Source: JBBQNY01 sp038330365
Lineage (GTDB): Bacteria > Pseudomonadota > Gammaproteobacteria > Xanthomonadales > Ahniellaceae
Length of the DNA stretch: 64,000 bases
Reading direction: 5' to 3'
Assembly (NCBI GenBank): GCA_038330365.1
Contig: JBBQNY010000001.1
Location: forward strand, 4,971 to 68,970
Part shown: positions 1 through 8,009 of the stretch, in pieces
Layout: the number at the start of each line of letters is the position of its first letter
How positions within the stretch are numbered: the first letter of the stretch is position 1
Position numbers and translations under genes: made by a program
The notes under the pieces: model-generated
The model's input: the letters and a program-made list of their open reading frames with translations, nothing else
Told to the model about the DNA's origin: nothing
Database searches by the model: none

Positions 1-73
1 AGGTGAGGAAGGAGTCATGCATGAGGTTGAGCGATCTCCCTGAGGGTCCTTGTGCAGCGCGATGGATCGGACT

Positions 74-2485
74 TCATCGACGCGACTGCGCATAGGCCGG
101 GAATTCCTCGGGCGAGATACGCACTGCAGCGCCCGTTGGACACGCTCGGACACAGGCAGGCCCACCGGCGAGATCCTTGCACATGTCGCACTTGACGGCT
201 TTTTTCGGCGCATCTTTCTTGGCCGCGGCGGTTTTCGCGTCGAGCTTCACTTCGCCCGGTCCCGGCCCCGCGCCGAACATGAGCCAGGAAAGCAGTCCCG
301 GTTTCGTCGGCGGCTTGGACGCCATCTGGATCACCCCGTAGGGGCAGTTGCGCTTGCAATTGCCGCATCCGATGCAGTTGTCGGCAATGAAGACTTCACC
401 ATTGGGCGCCCGGTGGATGGCGTCCGGCGGGCAGTCCTTCATGCAATGCGGATGTTCGCAGTGGCGGCAGGAGGTCGGCACGTGGATTTCCGCGAAACTC
501 GGTCCGGCTTCGCGGTCGAGCCTTGAGGTACCCGCGTGCGTCTCCGCGCAAGCCTTCTCGCAATTGTCGCAACGCACGCAGAGCGACTCGTCGATCAACA
601 GAATGTCGGTCGCCTCACCCGCTCCCTGCGAGATGAGGAACGAGATCAGGTCGCCACCCGTAGGCAGATTCTGCAGCGCCAGGTTGGCGGCCGCTCGCTG
701 GCGATATTCGGACTGGATCCGCAGTCGCAAAATCGGGTTCTTCAGCATCAGTTCCTTGAATGCAGTCCCGTCAACGCGAACGGTTTCCGTGGCGATCGCG
801 GCGGTAGCGGTGGCAGTGCGTTTGCCTTCGCCCATCATGGTCATCTCGCCGACGTAATTGCCGGCTGCGACGTACGAGAGCACCACCTCGCGTCCACCGA
901 TTTGCCGGGAGATGGTCAGCGAACCCACGCGCACGAGATGCAGGGAATCCCCTTCCTCGCCTTCCCGAAACAGCACGTCGCCGGCCTTGAACTTCTCGAT
1001 GCGCGCCTCTTCGACCACGGAAGCAAGCTCGGCGTAGGAGGACTCCGGTGCGAAGCGACTCTGGATCGCGCGCAGAATGAAGATCGAATCGATTTCGCGC
1101 TTGATCGCCTCGACCGAGTTGATGAGCTTGTTCATGGACCGGCGTGGGGTCTCCACCAGCACGCAACCGGCGCCGGCGAGGACGGTGGCGGAGCGACGGC
1201 GACCCGAGATGAGACTCATCTCGCCGAAGAATTCACCACTCCCGAGCGAGACACGTTTCTCCTCGCTGATCACGACGTCCACCTGGCCATCGACGATGGA
1301 ATAGAAACTGTCGGTGTAGTCGTTGCGGGCGAAGATCTCTTCACCCGGTGCGGGTGTGCGGATCTCCGAGTCCAGCATGAACTCGCGCAGCTGCAGTGGC
1401 GTGATGTGCGAGAGCAGGCGAACATTTTTCTGCACGCGTTCGAGCGCCACCTGGACCGTTGTGAATCCGGGCATGCGACCGAACTTGCTGCGCAACAGCG
1501 GTTCGTCCGCGGGTTCGATGGGGTTGCCGAGAATGTGCTCGACAACTTCGTAACCCTGGTTCATCGCCTGCTTGATGAGCGGATAGCCACCCAGCGCGCC
1601 CACGATGTAGAGACCCGGAACGTTGGATTCGTATTTCGGACTGATCGCGGGAACCGAGGCGGGATCCTTGTTGGGGAATTCCACGCCACAGCCCTCGACG
1701 AAAGAGCGGGGGGCGGTGGCGCCGAGCCGCGCGATGATGCGGTCCAGCGCGATTTCGGCCTTGCCGTTCGGGGTGGCGAGCGCCATGCGGCCCGGCTTCT
1801 TGCCGTCGGTGACCGCTTCCACCAGTTCGGGCGCAGAACCGAAGTAGCACTCGATGCGCCCTTCCTCGATCGCCTTGGTGATCGCGGAGAGATTGCCCTC
1901 CTTGGCGCGCGCGAACTCGTCGCGGCGGTTGATGATGATGACCTTGTTGTGCTCGGCCAGCGCCACGGCATTCTCGATGGCCGCGTCGCCCGCGCCAACG
2001 ATGACGATGGTCTCGCCTTCGTATTCGTCCGGATCGTCGAGCTGGTACTGCACGAACTCGAGGTCTTCCCCCGTCACACCGAGTTTGCGGATGTTGCCCT
2101 GCAGACCGATGCCCATGACCACGGTGTCGGCTTCAATCTCGCGCCCGTTGGTGCATTCGAGCGCGAAATGCCCATCGGGCTGCCGCTGTATGGACTTGAC
2201 CTCGCAGCCGTGGGCGACGTTCGTCTTGTGTTGCGCGATGCCCTGGTCCCATTCACCGAGGATCTTCTCGCGCGTGCCGGCGGCAAAGGTAAGCGGAGAA
2301 CGCAGCGGCAGCGCGTCTGGCTCCGCCATGACGTGCTTGCCCTTCTGGTACCGGTAGATCGTGTTGGAGAGGTGCGGCTCGCTTTCGAGCAGAATATGGT
2401 TGACCCCAAGCTCGGCGGCGCGTGCCGCGGCGCTCAGTCCGCCCGGCCCGGATCCGACGATGGCGATCCGAAATCGCTCTGTCAT
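74..2485 (-). CDS. Fused FAD/NAD(P) oxidoreductase, twin cyclic-nucleotide-binding domains and polyferredoxin
   Basis: An 803-residue protein in three parts. Residues 1-320 form a thioredoxin-reductase-like flavoprotein: the FAD motif GSGPGG is at 11-16 and a NAD(P) motif GAGDAA at 164-169, and I see no redox CxxC. Two cyclic-nucleotide-binding domains follow (about 375-455 and 495-580). Each keeps a phosphate-binding-cassette core (FGEMSL...RSAT at 420; VGEMTM...RTAT at 545) with its arginine. The C-terminus (about 630-790) carries four cysteine quartets (from C636, C673, C704 and C766), as in DmsB/HydN-type carriers of four [4Fe-4S] clusters. I infer a cytoplasmic NAD(P)H-linked electron-transfer protein gated by cNMP; the partner is unknown. 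The family is recognisable but has no settled name. It is divergent from the next gene. Confidence 0.9.
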   Translation of the reverse strand: MTERFRIAIVGSGPGGLSAAARAAELGVNHILLESEPHLSNTIYRYQKGKHVMAEPDALPLRSPLTFAAGTREKILGEWDQGIAQHKTNVAHGCEVKSIQRQPDGHFALECTNGREIEADTVVMGIGLQGNIRKLGVTGEDLEFVQYQLDDPDEYEGETIVIVGAGDAAIENAVALAEHNKVIIINRRDEFARAKEGNLSAITKAIEEGRIECYFGSAPELVEAVTDGKKPGRMALATPNGKAEIALDRIIARLGATAPRSFVEGCGVEFPNKDPASVPAISPKYESNVPGLYIVGALGGYPLIKQAMNQGYEVVEHILGNPIEPADEPLLRSKFGRMPGFTTVQVALERVQKNVRLLSHITPLQLREFMLDSEIRTPAPGEEIFARNDYTDSFYSIVDGQVDVVISEEKRVSLGSGEFFGEMSLISGRRRSATVLAGAGCVLVETPRRSMNKLINSVEAIKREIDSIFILRAIQSRFAPESSYAELASVVEEARIEKFKAGDVLFREGEEGDSLHLVRVGSLTISRQIGGREVVLSYVAAGNYVGEMTMMGEGKRTATATAAIATETVRVDGTAFKELMLKNPILRLRIQSEYRQRAAANLALQNLPTGGDLISFLISQGAGEATDILLIDESLCVRCDNCEKACAETHAGTSRLDREAGPSFAEIHVPTSCRHCEHPHCMKDCPPDAIHRAPNGEVFIADNCIGCGNCKRNCPYGVIQMASKPPTKPGLLSWLMFGAGPGPGEVKLDAKTAAAKKDAPKKAVKCDMCKDLAGGPACVRACPTGAAVRISPEEFPAYAQSRR

Positions 2486-2713
2486 TCAAGTCCCCCCTTC
2501 TTCGCCAACCCATGATAGACCCAACCGGCGGCATGAATGCGAGCGTCTGGCGCACGCGCGCATCGGGATTGCGGATTGGAGGCATTCTCGGCCATGCTTG
2601 CCGTCCGATATCCGACGGGCGTTCGCGCCACGGCGGATCTCGCATGCACGGGTTCGTGGAAGTCTCTCGTCCGCGCTCCCCTCGATCGCCACACTTGCGC
2701 AGGGTTGCACTTC

Positions 2714-4387
2714 ATGAGTCAGCGTTTCGCCGAGTTCCAGTCCGGCCTGCCGCGCTCGGAGACGGCCGGCGACCCGGTGTTGCCGGTCGACACAAAGCGG
2801 GTGGGTGCATGGATCGACGCCTTGCCCCTCGCCAACGCGCCTGCGGCCACCAGCCAGCTGCTTGATGGGCTCTCACGCCTCAACCGGCAGTCGGTTGCAG
2901 GCACGGACCGGCTCGCGGTGATGGAGCTGATGCGGCGACCCGTGCTGATGATGAGCGAGGTGCTTGACCGGCAGGTCATCGGGGCGAGCTTTCCTCTGCC
3001 GGCCGCCAAGGTCGCCATGGCCGGCCAGCTCATTGCGCTGCAACACGGGTTGGCTGTCGGCTATCGACTGGCGCTGCGCGAGATTGCGGGTGCCGACGGG
3101 CGCATCTCCTTTCTCCGCGGCAAGGCGGCCACCACCGCGGCAGTGCGTGGCAGCCTGCATCTCGCCGAGCTTCTGTGTCGCGATTACCTGATCTACGCGA
3201 GCCCGGCGCCCGGTGCCTGGCGGGATCTTCACCGGCTGCATGCCTTCGCCGAGGAAGCGGGAATTGCCGGCAAGTCGCTCGAGGATCCCTTGCGAAAGGA
3301 TATGGAATCCTCCACCAGCATCAATTACATGACGGCACTGCTGCACGCGCTGAGCAACCCGTACCGGATGTCGCAGCGCGATATCGTCGATGCATTCGGG
3401 GTTGCGCGCATCCTCGCGCGGCAAACGCGCTTCGACATCGGCTGCACCGGCTCCAACAGTTTCGTGGTGGCGCCAGGCGAGGATCAGGGCCCCGGCTATC
3501 TGCCGGAAGAGCGCGCAGTTGCGGACGCCGCCGCGCTCTGCGTCGATCTCGAACCGGTGACCGCGTGGTTGGATCACGAACTCACCGGGCGGGCGATCGA
3601 CGAACCTTTCGTGCTGCGCACCAAGGGTTCGGCGTCGATGTCGGTGACTCCGGAGGCGCTCACCCGCATGGTCTCGAACTGGCGACCGGCGCCGGAGCGC
3701 GAGCACCAGAGACTGTCCGCGGGACATCAGCTCGACACACTGGTCGGATTGTCCGCGCTTCACCATGCACTCGCGGGCGGCCTGGATGCCGATGCCATCG
3801 AACGCAGTTTCGGTGGCGAGTCCAGGCGCATTGGCGTGCAATCAACTGCCACCTGGAGCGAGCGCTACGGCGAGCCGCAACGTCCGCAGCGCCATGCCGC
3901 ACGCGTGCTCGACCAGAGTCTCGGCGGCTACCGGCTGGAATGGGACAACGTGGTCGGAGCGCGCCTCAGGGTCGGTGAAGTCGTGGGACTTGCTCCGGCC
4001 GGGCTGGCAGATGATGAGACCGACTGGATGGTGGGGCTCGTGCGCTGGATGCGCATCCAACCCGATGGCAGCGTCGATGCCGGGGTCGAGCTGCTTTCGC
4101 GACAGGCCCGGGCGGCGGCCCTCAGTACCTACGACGCGCAGCAGCGCAAGTCGCAGCCGCTGCGGGCGATCTCGATGCGTCCCAGCAAGGGCGGTGACGA
4201 AACGCGCGAAGTACTGGTGCCCAATCGCGTCGATCGCGGCGTGGTGATGTATCGACTGATCACGGCCCCCAATCCCTACGATCCGCTCGACGAGGCTTCA
4301 CGCGAACGATTCGATGCCATGGACCCCATCGAGAACAACGGCGCCTACCTGCACGTTCGGACATCGCCACGGGATTCCGGGACCTGA
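2714..4387 (+). CDS. PilZ-type c-di-GMP-binding domain protein of unknown function
   Basis: A 557-residue soluble protein with a long, mostly helical N-terminal region that I do not recognise. Its C-terminal beta-rich part looks like a PilZ domain: the sequence around residues 393-404 gives RHAAR followed by DQSLGG, which fits the RxxxR and (D/N)xSxxG signature that binds cyclic di-GMP. A matching segment, DWMVGLVRW, follows. The start is the ATG after AGGGTTGCAC; upstream in-frame ATGs lie in sequence that reads poorly as protein. It stands alone, divergent from the redox fusion gene. I infer a c-di-GMP effector, and nothing nearby reveals its target. Confidence 0.75.
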   Translation: MSQRFAEFQSGLPRSETAGDPVLPVDTKRVGAWIDALPLANAPAATSQLLDGLSRLNRQSVAGTDRLAVMELMRRPVLMMSEVLDRQVIGASFPLPAAKVAMAGQLIALQHGLAVGYRLALREIAGADGRISFLRGKAATTAAVRGSLHLAELLCRDYLIYASPAPGAWRDLHRLHAFAEEAGIAGKSLEDPLRKDMESSTSINYMTALLHALSNPYRMSQRDIVDAFGVARILARQTRFDIGCTGSNSFVVAPGEDQGPGYLPEERAVADAAALCVDLEPVTAWLDHELTGRAIDEPFVLRTKGSASMSVTPEALTRMVSNWRPAPEREHQRLSAGHQLDTLVGLSALHHALAGGLDADAIERSFGGESRRIGVQSTATWSERYGEPQRPQRHAARVLDQSLGGYRLEWDNVVGARLRVGEVVGLAPAGLADDETDWMVGLVRWMRIQPDGSVDAGVELLSRQARAAALSTYDAQQRKSQPLRAISMRPSKGGDETREVLVPNRVDRGVVMYRLITAPNPYDPLDEASRERFDAMDPIENNGAYLHVRTSPRDSGT

Positions 4388-4447
4388 CCGGCAGAAATCG
4401 ACCCGCAAGTCGGTCGGCGCCGGCTCACCGCCGATAGACTTGAGGAC

Positions 4448-4467
4448 TCTCTGAAATTTTTCAGAGA
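4448..4467. promoter_or_regulatory. Perfect 9-bp-arm palindrome just upstream of ispG
   Basis: TCTCTGAAA, a TT centre and TTTCAGAGA form a 20-bp inverted repeat ending 22 bp before the ispG ATG. A -10-like TAGACT lies about 10 bp before it, so the repeat would fall near the transcription start. It could be an operator or a 5'-UTR hairpin. It has no following T-tract of its own and is AT-rich against the local background. Confidence 0.45.
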
Positions 4468-4489
4468 ATTCCCGAGTACCTGGATACCG

Positions 4490-5788
4490 ATGAGTTCCGC
4501 TTCCTCCAGCGCACCTGCATCTGTTGCCGCTACGGCATCGCCCGCGGTCGGAAATAATGCTGTAGACGCCTTCGAGGGGCGACGGCTGCGACGCAGCGTC
4601 AACATCGCTGGCGTCGAAGTCGGTGGCGGCGCGCCCGTCGTCGTGCAATCGATGACCAATACCGACACGGCCGATGTGGATGGCACCACCCGGCAGGTGG
4701 CGGAACTCTGGCGCGCAGGCTCGGAGCTGGTCCGGATCACCGTGAACACGCACGAGGCCGCCGCTGCTGTGCCCCGTATCCGCGAGAAGCTGGACGCACT
4801 CAATGTGCGCGCTCCGCTGATCGGCGACTTCCATTACAACGGCCATGAATTGCTGGCACGGGAACCGGCCTGTGCCGACGCGCTGGCCAAGTACCGCATC
4901 AATCCCGGCAATGTCGGCTTCGGTCGCAAGCGGGATACGCAGTTTGCCGCCATCGTCGAGCAGGCCATCGCCCGTTCGAAGCCGGTCCGTATCGGCGTCA
5001 ACTGGGGCTCGCTTGACCGCCAGCTGGCAGCGCAGCTGATGGACGAGAATGCGGCACGCGCGACTCCCTGGCCGGCCGATGCCGTGTTGCGGGAGGCGCT
5101 GCTGCGTTCCGCGATCGACTCGGCCGAACGCGCGGTTGAACTCGGCCTCGCGCGCAATGCGATCGTCCTTTCCTGCAAGGTTTCGGGCGTGCCTGACCTG
5201 ATCCGCGTCTATCGCCAACTCGCGGATCGCTGCGACTACGCGTTGCATCTGGGATTGACGGAAGCCGGCATCGGCAGCAAGGGCATTGTCGCCTCGGCGG
5301 CGGCGCTTTCGATTCTGCTGGGCGAGGGCATCGGCGACACTATCCGCATGTCACTGACGCCGGCGCCGGGAGAATCGCGCACACAGGAAGTGATCGTTGC
5401 GCAGGAACTGCTGCAGACCATGGGGCTCAGGGCATTCGTCCCCATGGTCACGGCCTGTCCGGGTTGCGGCCGCACCACCAGTGAATTCTTCCAGCACCTG
5501 GCGCAAGTGGTACAGCAGCATGTACGTGCGCGCATGCCGGAGTGGAAGCTTGCCCATCCGGGCGCGGAGAACCTGACGCTGGCCGTCATGGGCTGCGTCG
5601 TCAATGGTCCCGGCGAGAGTCGTCACGCCCATATCGGTATCTCATTGCCGGGCACAGGGGAGGCGCCTGTGGCGCCCGTTTTCATCGACGGCGAGAAGGC
5701 GATGACGCTGCGCGGCGATGCAATCGCGGAAGAGTTTCTGGGTGTGATCGACGACTACGTCGCCCGCACCTACGTGCCAACCCGCTGA
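4490..5788 (+). CDS. ispG: 4-hydroxy-3-methylbut-2-en-1-yl diphosphate synthase
   Basis: The protein (432 aa) is IspG/GcpE, which reductively converts methylerythritol cyclodiphosphate to HMBPP in the non-mevalonate isoprenoid pathway. Hallmarks are the N-terminal barrel segment VVVQSMTNTDTADV and the C-terminal cluster domain. The three iron-sulfur cysteines are seen in CPGCGRTT (about C323 and C326) and GCVVNGPGE (about C369). About 30 low-complexity Ser/Ala residues precede the conserved core, which suggests either a real extension or a later start; no better start is obvious. The gene stands alone, with a palindrome directly upstream. Confidence 0.95.
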   Translation: MSSASSSAPASVAATASPAVGNNAVDAFEGRRLRRSVNIAGVEVGGGAPVVVQSMTNTDTADVDGTTRQVAELWRAGSELVRITVNTHEAAAAVPRIREKLDALNVRAPLIGDFHYNGHELLAREPACADALAKYRINPGNVGFGRKRDTQFAAIVEQAIARSKPVRIGVNWGSLDRQLAAQLMDENAARATPWPADAVLREALLRSAIDSAERAVELGLARNAIVLSCKVSGVPDLIRVYRQLADRCDYALHLGLTEAGIGSKGIVASAAALSILLGEGIGDTIRMSLTPAPGESRTQEVIVAQELLQTMGLRAFVPMVTACPGCGRTTSEFFQHLAQVVQQHVRARMPEWKLAHPGAENLTLAVMGCVVNGPGESRHAHIGISLPGTGEAPVAPVFIDGEKAMTLRGDAIAEEFLGVIDDYVARTYVPTR

Positions 5789-5809
5789 CGCCAGCGTGCA
5801 ACCGCGGGA

Positions 5810-6706
5810 TCACGCCAGCGTGTTGGCGTCGGCCGCGATGGCGCGCCTGGCCAGCACGGCTTCACGGTGCGCGATATAGGCGTTGGCGCCAAACACGACC
5901 AGTACTCCGGCGATCGTCCAGCGATCCACCACTTCGCCGAACAGTGCGAATCCCGCCAGAGCCACAATCGGCAGCTGCATGAAACTGATCGGTGTCAGTG
6001 CCGACACCTCGCCGATCCTGAAAGCCCGGGTCCACAGCATGTGCCCGGCCGTACCGAAGGCGCCGGTGACGATGACCCAGAACCAACCATTCGGGTCCGG
6101 CCACGTCCATACCCACAGCGCGGTGGGCAAGGACAGGGGCACCCACAGCAATGTGGTCATCAGCACGATCGCGTCGGGTCGCTCGGTGCGCGAGAGGAAC
6201 TTTATGCTGATGGCGGTGCAGGCGCTCAGCAGAGCCCCCATCAGTGCCGCCAGCATGCCGGGAGAAACGCTGGTGAACCCGGGCCGCACGATCAGCAGGA
6301 TGCCGGCGAAGCCGATGAGAACGGCACTCCAGCGGCGTGCCCGCACCGTCTCCCCGAGTGCGACGGTGGCACCGATGGTGACGAACAGGGGCGTCGCATA
6401 GGAAATCGACACAGCTTGAGCGAGCGGCAGCTGCGAGATGGCCCAGAAAGTGCAAAGCATGGACGTCAGTCCGATCACGCAACGCGCGAAGTACAGCGGC
6501 AGTTTGCGCGTCTGCAGGAGACCCGGGCCGTGGCGGAAGAGCAGTGGCAGCGCGAACACCAGCCCGAAGAAATTCCGGAAGAAGGCCACTTCGAAGGCAT
6601 GCATCTGCTGTGTCGCAAGCCGGATGCAGATGGTCATGAAACCAAACATGACCGTGGCCGCCAGCATCAGACCTGCGGCGCGCATTGGTCCTGGCCTTGC
6701 GGTCAT
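5810..6706 (-). CDS. DMT-superfamily (EamA) transporter
   Basis: A 298-residue inner-membrane protein with about ten hydrophobic segments arranged as two EamA repeats, starting with a helix at residues 9-30. The family exports small metabolites such as amino acids, but the substrate cannot be read from the sequence. Its ATG overlaps the stop codon of the upstream LexA-like gene by 4 bp, so the two are very likely translationally coupled and the regulator may control the exporter. It converges on ispG with a gap of about 20 bp. Confidence 0.88.
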   Translation of the reverse strand: MTARPGPMRAAGLMLAATVMFGFMTICIRLATQQMHAFEVAFFRNFFGLVFALPLLFRHGPGLLQTRKLPLYFARCVIGLTSMLCTFWAISQLPLAQAVSISYATPLFVTIGATVALGETVRARRWSAVLIGFAGILLIVRPGFTSVSPGMLAALMGALLSACTAISIKFLSRTERPDAIVLMTTLLWVPLSLPTALWVWTWPDPNGWFWVIVTGAFGTAGHMLWTRAFRIGEVSALTPISFMQLPIVALAGFALFGEVVDRWTIAGVLVVFGANAYIAHREAVLARRAIAADANTLA

Positions 6707-7710
6707 CCGTGATGGATTCGGCGCATCAATCCGCGCACCACGCCCTGCACGCGTGCCCTTCCGGGCATGATGCGGCGCGGGGGAGCAGGCGGTGAATCGC
6801 TTTCCAGTACCAACAAGTCGCCGTCGTGGCGGAGCCGTCCGATCAGGTATTCGCTGTCGTCGATGGCGATGGCGACAAGATCGGACTCCACCGCTTCGAC
6901 GCCCGCCGCAATCACCAGCAGATCACCCGTGTGGATTCGGAGATGCGCCCAGCGCTCGCCTTCTACGGAGAGCAGGAAGCCCTCGGGTATTGCGCCCATC
7001 CACGCGGGCAGGCGCAGCGATTCATAACGTCCCAGTGCCGACATGCGTCCGCTGGAGTCGACCCGACCCAGCCACGGCAGCCTGGCCTCCGGCATCTCCC
7101 TGTTGCGTCGCAAGCGGACGCCCCGTTGCTTGCCCAGCATCGGCTCCACGAATCCCGCCTCCGTGAGGGCGACCACCTGCTTGTGCAAAGAGCCTCGCGA
7201 TGCCAGGCCGAGCTCCGCGCATAGCTCAGCCAGTGTGGGCGCGCGCGATCCGTGCGTGCTGCGTGTCCTGAGATGTTCAAGTAACGCCTGCTGCCGGCGA
7301 GTGAGGGCGACACCGCCTTCGCCACTCGCAGGTTGCGGCGTGTGGGGACGCGGACGGCGGATTGGGTCGCCGGACCCGGGGGCATCCCGGTCTGCAACGG
7401 ATGGATCGCCGGGAATCCCATTGCCCTCGAGCCGGGCTCGAGTATTCGCGGGCGGTATGGGGAGTTTCTCCGGTGCGGCGCTCTCGCTCTGGACGGATGG
7501 CCGTGCGGATGCGCCTCGATCCGAAGACAGGTCAGCAGGCGGGCGGGTCGCGTCGTTCCCGCTGGCAGGGGCGCCTGCCGCCGGCACGGATTCCGCGGGC
7601 AGCTGCGATGCTGCTGGGCCCGACGTCCAGAGATCGAGCTGCGGGACGTCGCGGCGCCGACGCCGGCGCCGCGGCGGCGAATCGGGCGGCGGCGGCTTTG
7701 CGGTAGTCAT
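6703..7710 (-). CDS. LexA-like regulator lacking autocleavage residues
   Basis: The protein has 335 aa from the ATG at 7710. An N-terminal Pro/Ser/Ala-rich tail with a run of arginines (residues 1-135) precedes a LexA-type winged helix (about 136-201, LTRRQQALLEHLR onward). A fold like the LexA/S24 C-terminal domain follows (LPWLGRV near 211 to the end). Aligned by eye with E. coli LexA, the Ala-Gly cleavage site is replaced by Ser-Ser (VDSSG, about 217-221), the catalytic Ser119 by Arg (about R253) and Lys156 by Gly (about G291). It should therefore bind DNA but not self-cleave. A longer ORF starts at ATG 7743, but that codon overlaps a TACAAT -10 element. The gene overlaps the DMT transporter gene by 4 bp. 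Confidence 0.75.
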   Translation of the reverse strand: MTTAKPPPPDSPPRRRRRRRDVPQLDLWTSGPAASQLPAESVPAAGAPASGNDATRPPADLSSDRGASARPSVQSESAAPEKLPIPPANTRARLEGNGIPGDPSVADRDAPGSGDPIRRPRPHTPQPASGEGGVALTRRQQALLEHLRTRSTHGSRAPTLAELCAELGLASRGSLHKQVVALTEAGFVEPMLGKQRGVRLRRNREMPEARLPWLGRVDSSGRMSALGRYESLRLPAWMGAIPEGFLLSVEGERWAHLRIHTGDLLVIAAGVEAVESDLVAIAIDDSEYLIGRLRHDGDLLVLESDSPPAPPRRIMPGRARVQGVVRGLMRRIHHG

Positions 7711-7741
7711 TTTGAAAACCGACAAGGAACGAACGGGAAGC

Positions 7742-7771
7742 ATTGTACGCCGGCTCTCTCTTCCATTTCAC
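7742..7771 (-). promoter_or_regulatory. Candidate sigma70 promoter of the LexA-like gene
   Basis: On the minus strand there is a -10 TACAAT (plus 7742-7747) with a -35-like GTGAAA 18 nt upstream (plus 7766-7771). If used, transcription begins near 7735 and the upstream ATG at 7743 cannot be the start, which supports ATG 7710. No LexA-type operator was seen here. Confidence 0.4.
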
Positions 7772-7951
7772 GATTCCGAGCATCCGGTTCCCCAGCCGCC
7801 GCTTCGATCCACCCATTTCCGGTCTATCGGCATTGGGACGCTCTCCGGGTGGCTGCAAAAAATCATTCGTGATTTCCGCGCAAGCGCACTGTTGTCCGGA
7901 ACGTGTTCATGGCGCGTTGCGTCGAGATATTCACGCCACACTCCCACACTT

Positions 7952-7977
7952 GTCATTCCCGGTTATTCGGGAATGAC
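7952..7977 (-). terminator. Hairpin downstream of pbpC (REP-like GTCATTCCCG palindrome)
   Basis: GTCATTCCCG and CGGGAATGAC are perfect 10-bp arms around a 6-nt loop, lying 33 bp beyond the pbpC stop codon on the minus strand. There is no strong U-tract. The arm resembles the dispersed CATTCCCG...CGGGAATG palindromes common in proteobacterial intergenic regions. It may act as a transcript end or as 3' stabilisation. Confidence 0.5.
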
Positions 7978-8009
7978 GAGTGATCTTTGTTCCGGAGTCT
8001 GCAGACGCA

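Noticed and set aside
1..22. Possible minus-strand gene starting at ATG 20-22 and leaving the window
   Set aside because: Only about seven codons are visible (MHDSFLT), and the nearest GGGAG is about 15 nt away, so it cannot be supported.
536..2515. Long plus-strand ORF (659 codons) opposite the redox fusion gene
   Set aside because: It lacks any recognisable family motif, and the minus strand encodes clear FAD, cNMP and ferredoxin motifs over the same bases. It is an antisense shadow in GC-rich DNA.
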